Assembly (NCBI GenBank): GCA_019648995.1
Contig: BLXT01003971.1
Span: forward strand, 175,843 to 230,626
Length of the DNA stretch: 54,784 bases
Direction: 5' to 3'
DNA from: Plakobranchus ocellatus
Taxonomy: Eukaryota > Mollusca > Gastropoda > Plakobranchidae
In this document: positions 48,959 to 54,784 of the stretch, in pieces
Layout of the letters: each line of letters opens with the position of its first letter
Position numbering within the stretch: the stretch's first letter is position 1
The notes under the pieces: model-generated
Database searches by the model: none
The model's input: only the letters and a program-made list of their open reading frames with translations
Told to the model about the DNA's origin: nothing
Made by a program: the position numbers and the translations under genes

Positions 48959-51900
48959 AAAGGAAAAGTTGAAAGTAATTGCATGCAAGTGCAAGCCTAG
49001 TCAAGTCATAACATTTGTGGAAGCAACATAATTAAAAAAAAAAAAAATTTTTATAGCAAAAAAGAATAATATTATAATAACATCATAATGGTAAAAAAAA
49101 AGTAGCAATTATTTTTTCTAAATAATAGTAGTAAGTAAAAAAAGTATACAAATATCAAATTCCCAGAAAAATATAAATAAGTTTTAAAATCTTTTTTATT
49201 TGATAAAGTCTTTAGAGGTAAATTTTGTTACCTATACTCCGTGTTGTTTAATTTGCTCTAATAAGTTTGAGTTGGTGGTAAAAAATAATAACGATTCCAG
49301 ACACGATTTCAATAAAAATGCTTACAGTGTGTATGTAAAAGGGCAAAAAAGTGTAACTCACTTGGATGAGGTTTTGGGGACAGCACTTGGAATTTTGCCT
49401 GTCAGCCTTTCCCTGAGGGCATCCACTTTGTTGAAATTGTGGTGCTGATGATGGTGATGGTGCGGATGATGATGCTGCTGCGGCAGAGGTAAGCTGTTCT
49501 GATGCTGCAGCTGAGGATGCTGAGGGTAATGATGATGGCCCGGACTGTGAAAGCGTGACATTTTGGTCGGATCGGACTGGGCAGGATTGAACTGAAAGAA
49601 TCCAGAAAATGTAGAAATGATTTAAATTGTAACAAGTGACTATGTTAAATGTGTTTAACGTAGTGTGCAAAAAATGTGCAATTAAAGTGGTCAACAAAAA
49701 CTTCAAATTACCTAACTCTGCAAAGCCATACAAGTCATCATCATCATCATCAGTTACCTTGTCTGGAACAGACATTGGCGATCATGTTCCTCCACTCAAA
49801 CCTATTCTCAGTTAACCTTATAAAGTTGTTATTGCTACCCTTGCCTATTGCCCATGACTTAAGATTTTCAATAAAACTTATTCTCTGTCTACCTCTGCTG
49901 TGCTTGCCATACAAGTTCTCTAAAAAATCCCTTCCACTTTCATTAGCTATTGGCAAACAAAAGATTATGAGGAAAAACCCTAAAAAGCAAAAATTTGAGA
50001 TTAAAAAAAAAAAAATATGGGTTGGGAAATAAAAAAAGACATGGTCAATACCTTTCGGCATAGAATCAAGATATTTGTAAAGATTCAATTATCACTCATT
50101 TCAAAAAAAGGAGAAAGACTTATTAAGACTCAATAACTTCATAAGTTTGATAATAAATTAATGAAAAAAAAATGAGCTGTCAACTTTAGGAAAATATATA
50201 AAAAAATCAACAACTAAACCATATGGGTTTCCCACTTTAGCCCCACCTGATATCCTGGCGGCCCACATGCCGTGGTACAGGAGATTGCCCGAGTCAGGCC
50301 TATTCTTTCAAGGTGAAGTTCACGCTGCTGCTGGGCCGACATCGGCATTGCTTGACCATGACCTTGCATAACCTGTCCTTGGCCCTGAATCTGAGCCTGA
50401 AGGTCAAGCTGCCCAAGGCTGTGTACTCTACGCTGTCTGCAGAGTTGGTGCTCACAGGGGTTGCCTACGGGGCTCACAGGGTGCTGGTCCAGAGAGCCTC
50501 CATGTGGATCATCTGTAGCAAGATTATCATCACATGAGGTGAGGGGAGGGACAAGGGTTGTTTGGGATGGTAATGGATGGGGAAACAAACAGACAAAGAC
50601 AGAGATACTTAGACAAATATGACAAAATGACAGAAAAAGTAAAGAGTCACATTGACAGTCAGTTGAACATGCACTCCAAATTAAATAAATGAAAACAAAA
50701 TATGTTCATAAGACATTTTTCATTGATCCTCATTTAATGGATTTTTAATCCTTTCTGTGTTCTAGTCTCTGCCTCTTTGTGTACTGCTCCACAAATCCTC
50801 TAAATTATTGCTGATAAAATTGTGCAATTGTGCAACCAAGAGCTTGAATTAATAAAACGAAAGAATTATAACTGTGTTTTAATACGTTATGGTTGTCATT
50901 TTGACTTTATTGATCTTCAATAATTGCTGGTGAAATCTCTACTTCCTTTTTTATATTACTTTTTTTCTAGGGGGGAGTGGGGATTGTTGCAAGGCATGTA
51001 TTTTCTTAATCTACGAAAGTATTTCCACCTTTGTAAATCTGGGTGTTTCTATTATTCTTACTCTATGTCGTCATGCCCACAATACCACGCAAGCTTTTTA
51101 TGACAACGTTACAATCATCCTCTTTTTATGCCAGCTATAGTATTCTCAATAACAACCTCTTTTCTCCCACACTATCCGCCAACATATTTACCTGCAGAAA
51201 ACGTTGATTGTGACTTGGGTGGCTTGCTCCCTTTCTTCTTCTTTCCAAAGCTTTTCTTGGATGGAGTGTCCTAAAAGGTAGGCACAGATAAAAGAACAAG
51301 GGGTCATAATATAATAACTATTTAAAAAAAAAAAAAAAAAAAAAAACCAATTAATAGCGGAAAGTTTTGGAGAAATAAGCTTATTTGTTGTTCACCAATA
51401 GGCGGTTTCAGGCACTCTGGTCAGATCAGGTGCTAGTAAAGGGCAAAAAGGGTTCCTATACTTTTCAGTTCATGTTTGCTAACCATTGCCCAAACAACGC
51501 TCCCTGAGAAGAAAATAGATAGTTTATGAGGAAGGAAGATTTGATGCCATGTAATGCTGGTTGAAAAACAATTTGACAATGAGGAACTGAAAATAAAGGA
51601 AGGAAAGGGTATACGCATAGTAGGAGAGAGACAGGTAAAGAGGACAGAGACATTTGGAGCAGGAGGAAGAAGAGGGGGAGGGGGGATGGAAGGGAGAAGA
51701 GGAGGGGGTGGATGAGAAGGAGATAGACAAATCAATCTATAGATAGACAGACAGACCGACAGACAGAGAGTCAGAAAATAGACAGACAGACAGACAAGCA
51801 GACAGACAGACAGACAGATAGACAGACAGATAAATAGATACAGACAGACAGGCAGGCAGGCAGGCAGGCAGACAGACAGACAGACAGGCAGGCAGACAGA

Positions 51901-51971
51901 CAGACAGACAAGCAAACAGACAGACAGATAGACAGACAGATAAATAGATACAGACAGGCAGGCAGGCAGGC

Positions 51972-52049
<78 letters not shown>

Positions 52050-54426
52050 ACATTATTTTGTTTTCCTTGTTTCATATCGACCACAAACCATGAATGAGAA
52101 GAGATGGAGAATTATGTGAGGCACGAAAACGAAAGCTAAATAAAATCAGACCAAGCATGGGAAGTATGAGAAAGAAACACGGCGAGACATAAAGACCTCA
52201 GGTCAGACACGAATGTCAGGTGAAAATGTCAGGATTCTCCACGAGCTCTCAAACAACAATGGGAGAGAGCCCTTTACAATCTGAGCGTGAAACCCAAACA
52301 TGAGAGATAGATGGGGGGAGGGAAGACTTGGCCTTACCTACGGTGGATTGTTCTTAGCCTTAAAAATAAAAGTATATTTTGTTGAAAAAGAATATTTTGT
52401 TTCGAATAATATTAGTTCACTGGCCAAACATATTAAACTAGCGAAAATGGGTCTACTAGCTAAATTATTCGTGATACAATTAATTTCATTTTCAATTTGT
52501 GATCAAACGCAAATGGAAACTGTAATATTAAGCTCTTAAAATGTATATTAAAATAGTAAGAAATTATCACTCAATGTTGACTTTTTTTATTACATGATAA
52601 TCTCTTTTTCATAGTGCCATACAGCTCGCCTATGACAAACTGACTTCAGGCTTTTTGGATCTCGTCCGTTAGTAGTTTGAAACTTAATGATGCATAAATA
52701 TTGTAGGATTTGGCAAGTTCCGCATTAAACCAAGAAACAATATGGATTTAGGGCCGGGAAGCTGCCTGTTCTGTTTTTTTTTTTTTCATTGTATACAACC
52801 AGGATACTACAAGGTGATATCCGGCTTTTAAGCCCCCGCCGGGCCAGGGCGTCAGCGGCTGGCTCAGACTCGAACACAAAGGTAGCAGCAGAGTTGTGTT
52901 TATAGGTTACATGTGTGAAGAGGAACCCATACTTGTACAGATTGTAGCTTACACCTGAGAGCCCCTACGGGAATTTTAAAAGAACTAGAGAGAGGTCACT
53001 TTCGCCATTACTGTCTCACGCCCCTTGGAAGAAAATGTTCACAACTCGTTCTAAATTCTATAGGCACAGCATTTGGTAAAACCGGGTCTGACTTAGAAGG
53101 TGAAAAGGAAAAAAAAGATGAAAAAAAAAATGGCGTTTTAGGGTGAGACCGTTAATTGACTTAACATACAGAACTACCAACTTGAAAAATTAAACTTCAG
53201 CGGTTGTGAATCCCTATTTATCAACAGAGGAGAGAAAAATAGCCTGGCACCCATTCATCGTGATCAAGCTTTGCCAGAGCAAAAACTTATATCCATGGAG
53301 TTGATAATTGTAAGAACAGCGATGAAAAAAGCAATCATGATGTGAGCAAGAATGCATTTGGGGATGATAGTAACAATCATCAACTTTTATACATTACGCA
53401 GATTTTTTTTTTTAATGAAAGCAATTTTTAATTTTAAAGGCAATGTTTTAGTACACGCTTTTTCCATGCTTTTCTAAATTTCGGGTCTTTTTTTTCCGTA
53501 GAAGTAGTACTGACATCATGAGAAGTTGGCGGGTTTGTTGAAAAGCACCCTGACATTATAACAAACAAAGCAGACGAAAAGTAAAATGACATTGATTGGG
53601 ACAATATTTTAGAAATTCCTAATTTTTATTGATCAGTTTTAATGAATGGAAAGTGAAAATGTAAATCTGTCCGAAAATTTTCTTTAAGATATATGGCTAA
53701 TGATCGATTAATATTGGGGGTTGCTGAAAGAGTCTCGCACATTGTAGAGAAATATCCATAGTGGTGAAGTGGCAAGCGTTCTCCTTGCTAGTAAGATTGA
53801 GAGAAGAGCATAGGTTTGGAGCCCGCAGAAACCACCGGAACGAGGCTGACAGAAACGTGACGGTTCAAGACTGTACAGTTATAGTTCAGGAAAATCCCAG
53901 AGTAGTCGCACAAAGGAACAGAAGTGCAAGATCAGAGGGTTTCAAATCCTGCAAAAACTTACTGTGTAAAAAGACATCTATAGCCACGATTTAATAATAA
54001 GGATACAAAAGATGATGATGATGATGATGAGAAGGAGGACGATGATAATGTCGACGCCGACGACGACGATGAAGATGATGATGATGATGTTAATAGTATA
54101 AAGAAGTAAAACTTTTTGTTTCCATTTGTCAAAGCTAACCTTTATAAAACAGACTAAATGCATGCACACTTTCCTATAATTATTAAGATTTTCTATATTA
54201 AAGAGTCTATTGCAGAAAGAGGAAAAACAAAATATTAGAAGACACGAATAATCTCTTTCACACACACACACACATACACCCCCCCCCACACACACACACA
54301 CACACAAAAACAAGCAGATGCAATGCATAAACAAAAGAAAGGCATACATACATTTTCTTTGCCGTCGTCATTCGATGCTCCTCCGCCTCCTGTGGCTTTC
54401 TTCTTTTCTTCTTCAAATTTCTGAAC
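38186..54426 (-). CDS. SASH1: SASH1/SLY-family SAM and SH3 adaptor, 3' 14 exons (5' partial)
   Basis: Exons in transcript order: 54352-54426, 51192-51270, 50247-50512, 49362-49591, 48276-48534, 47763-47825, 47061-47132, 46335-46395, 45772-45884, 44958-45149, 43264-43414, 40999-42989, 39020-39151, 38186-38626. They give 4125 nt (1,374 codons plus TGA) in one frame. The SH3 domain (about residues 378-441 of this portion) has GPYLGQAKSLVDYNPGPHDG, KGEIINIM and SGVWWASVAGRQGKV. SAM1 (about 459-517) has SVSDLLHKIGLG and MLNGYDDLDIFSELDDHDL. A 1991-nt exon encodes a Ser/Pro/Tyr/Gly-rich region ending ERIDLTEPPYSTA. A conserved block, CGIPPLLVQRYSEELRQETD, precedes SAM2 (VRDFLISIGLPMY). The order matches vertebrate SASH1, a scaffold in adhesion and TLR/NF-kappaB signalling. 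Exon 4 is His/Gln-rich. The 38626 acceptor (CAAAAG) is weak. Confidence 0.93.
38425..38445 (-). repeat. SASH1: Coding (AGC)7 repeat encoding poly-Ser inside SAM2
   Basis: Seven AGC codons on the minus strand, giving most of an eight-Ser run in the last SASH1 exon. It lies in an insertion between MYFAPL and LTLQKLLAMSETELEQ of the second SAM domain. Confidence 0.9.
39901..39936. other. Gap (9 N) followed by a poly(A) run
   Basis: Nine N at 39901-39909 then about 27 A: an unresolved homopolymer in a SASH1 intron. Confidence 0.9.
40197..40216. other. Two N at a poly(C) run
   Basis: N at 40197-40198 followed by about 18 C; unresolved homopolymer in a SASH1 intron. Confidence 0.9.
40451..40901. 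mobile_element. MITE with about 26-bp terminal inverted repeats, TA-flanked
   Basis: The left end is TGAGGCTGTGACAAAAGGTC and then GCGAC. The right end, reverse complemented, is TGACGCTGTGCCAAAAGGTC and then GTGAC, so only three differences occur over the TIR. Both ends are flanked by TA (within TATA). It is 451 bp with no transposase ORF. The interior repeats a G-T-Y-G-C-G-Y-ATGTGAT-type motif three times (near 40478, 40641 and 40669), each beside a GGACAAAA or TTTTGTCC word. TA flanks suggest a Tc1/mariner-superfamily mobiliser. It lies in the SASH1 intron left of the 1991-nt exon. Confidence 0.82.
48914..48956. repeat. 43-bp poly(A) tract
   Basis: Uninterrupted run of A in a SASH1 intron; no retroposed gene body was recognised beside it. 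Confidence 0.9.
49735..49910 (-). mobile_element. 5'-truncated LINE 3' end, copy 2
   Basis: The minus strand encodes SRGRQRISFIENLKSWAIGK, FIRLTENRFEWRNMIANVCS and then a (TGA)n tail, ATGATGATGATGATGA-like, at 49735-49752. At the DNA level it is about 90 percent or more alike to 16417-16610 by eye, so both come from one family. It lies in a SASH1 intron, again in the same orientation as the host gene. Confidence 0.82.
51731..52051. repeat. Compound GACA/GGCA/GATA microsatellite
   Basis: About 320 bp of tetranucleotide units: (GACA)n interspersed with (GGCA)n blocks and a repeated longer module containing AGATAGACAGACAGATAAAT (near 51820 and 51930). It lies in a SASH1 intron. The long Cys/Leu/Ser/Val-rich reading frames across it are artefacts of the 4-bp repeat. 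Confidence 0.95.
52791..52877 (+). repeat. Unnamed dispersed repeat family, copy 3 of 3
   Basis: Blocks in order: TACAACCAGGATAC, TACAAGGTGATATCCGGCTT, TTAAGCCCCCGCCGGGCCAG and GGCGTCAGCGGCTGGCTCAG. It is richer in CpG than the copies at 14243 and 35506, suggesting a younger copy with less CpG decay. Confidence 0.72.
53757..53955 (+). mobile_element. Possible tRNA-derived SINE or tRNA-like remnant
   Basis: TGGTGAAGTGGCAAGCG near 53762 resembles a tRNA A box, and AGGTTTGGAGCCCGC near 53812 resembles a B box about 50 nt later, both followed by an ACCACC-type stretch. A second B-box-like GGGTTTCAAATCC sits near 53938. The cloverleaf cannot be closed convincingly, so this is tentative. Confidence 0.3.
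54013..54090. repeat. (GAT)n/(GAC)n microsatellite
   Basis: GATGAT runs with interspersed GACGACGAC units in a SASH1 intron. The acidic or hydrophobic peptides it would encode are repeat artefacts. Confidence 0.92.
54260..54306. repeat. (CA)n microsatellite with an internal C8 run
   Basis: Two CA tracts separated by ATACACCCCCCCC, close to the 3' side of the exon at 54352-54426. Confidence 0.92.
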
Positions 54427-54524
54427 CTGTGTAAGATTAAAGAAGAGCAGTTTAAAAGAATGTTTTTCCTTTGAATATATATATATATAATCTTTAACTC
54501 TGTTTGTCTGTCTGTCTGCCTGTG

Positions 54525-54569
<45 letters not shown>

Positions 54570-54784
54570 ATGAAGAAAGAGAGCATTAAGAGTGAAGGAG
54601 AGAGAGAAAGAGAGAGAGAGATAGGAATGCTGAATTTAATGAAGAAGCAGAAAATGTCATACTATGAGTACGAGCCATTCATAGCAGGCAGAGATTCAAA
54701 ATTAGAATTGGGAAAAGAAAGAAAGAAAGGAAAAGAGGAAAATGCTCAACTCTTACTAAAAACAATGACAAGTATGCTGTTAAT
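54427..54784. other. Intron of SASH1 running off the window
   Basis: Contains (TA)n near 54474-54489, CTGT repeats near 54504, and a long (GA)n tract at about 54530-54563 followed by further GA-rich sequence. No exon is recognised. Confidence 0.6.

Noticed and set aside
51433-52084. Long minus-strand reading frames rich in Cys, Leu, Ser and Val
   Set aside because: They are translations of the GACA/GGCA microsatellite. A 4-bp repeat with few stops gives long open frames in several registers.
52300-52360. Possible 21-nt microexon of SASH1 before a GTAAGG donor on the minus strand
   Set aside because: In the frame demanded by the flanking exons it would end in TAG, and the neighbouring exons already join in phase without it.
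53978-54349. 123-codon minus-strand frame with Ile/Val and Cys/Val runs
   Set aside because: It is made from the GAT and CA microsatellites and has no family resemblance. The real SASH1 exon lies just to its right, at 54352-54426.
1-54784. CRISPR arrays, operons, prokaryotic promoters, ribosomal RNA genes
   Set aside because: Nothing of the kind is visible. The window is intron-bearing animal nuclear DNA, and its tandem repeats are microsatellites and minisatellites.

Overview
The window looks like nuclear DNA from an invertebrate animal, most likely a lophotrochozoan and plausibly a gastropod mollusc. It is AT-rich, intron-rich and full of homopolymers and microsatellites. It carries Tigger/pogo-type DNA transposons, short 3' fragments of a non-LTR retrotransposon with TGATGA-type tails, and a local excess of the GATCTA hexamer. 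The gene calls rest on protein families I recognise. The taxon is an inference.

Three protein-coding genes can be traced exon by exon, and every splice phase is consistent. (1) Minus strand, 17731 down to 10606: a complete seven-exon animal UPRT (uracil phosphoribosyltransferase homolog), 247 aa. (2) Plus strand, 21307 to 29075: a complete seven-exon GTF2E1 (TFIIE alpha subunit), 418 aa. (3) Minus strand, 54426 down to 38186: the last 14 coding exons (1,374 codons plus stop) of a SASH1/SLY-family adaptor with SH3, SAM, long disordered region, conserved C-terminal block and second SAM. Its 5' end lies beyond the right edge. UPRT and GTF2E1 are head to head; GTF2E1 and SASH1 are tail to tail.

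Layout: 1-10605 is non-coding DNA downstream of UPRT with two small tandem repeats. 10606-17731 is UPRT, whose introns hold a degraded Tigger-like element, a LINE fragment and a nested pair of inverted repeats. 17732-21306 is the divergent intergenic region, with promoter-like sequence for both genes and a TTAA-flanked element. 21307-29075 is GTF2E1. 29076-38185 is convergent intergenic or 3' UTR sequence, holding a 2.6 kb Tigger element with a nearly intact transposase ORF. 38186-54426 is SASH1, whose introns hold a MITE with strong terminal inverted repeats, a second LINE fragment, a 43-bp poly(A) run and a large GACA/GGCA microsatellite. 54427-54784 is microsatellite-rich intron.

The three genes have unrelated roles (nucleobase-salvage-type protein, basal transcription, signalling scaffold) and show no sign of acting together. 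The most interesting non-genic signals are: a sequence matching the histone-mRNA 3' stem-loop just after the transposase C-terminus of the degraded Tigger-like element; two inverted-repeat pairs whose arms differ by exact multiples of GATCTA; a three-copy dispersed repeat I cannot name; and a Ser-rich insertion inside the second SAM domain of SASH1.
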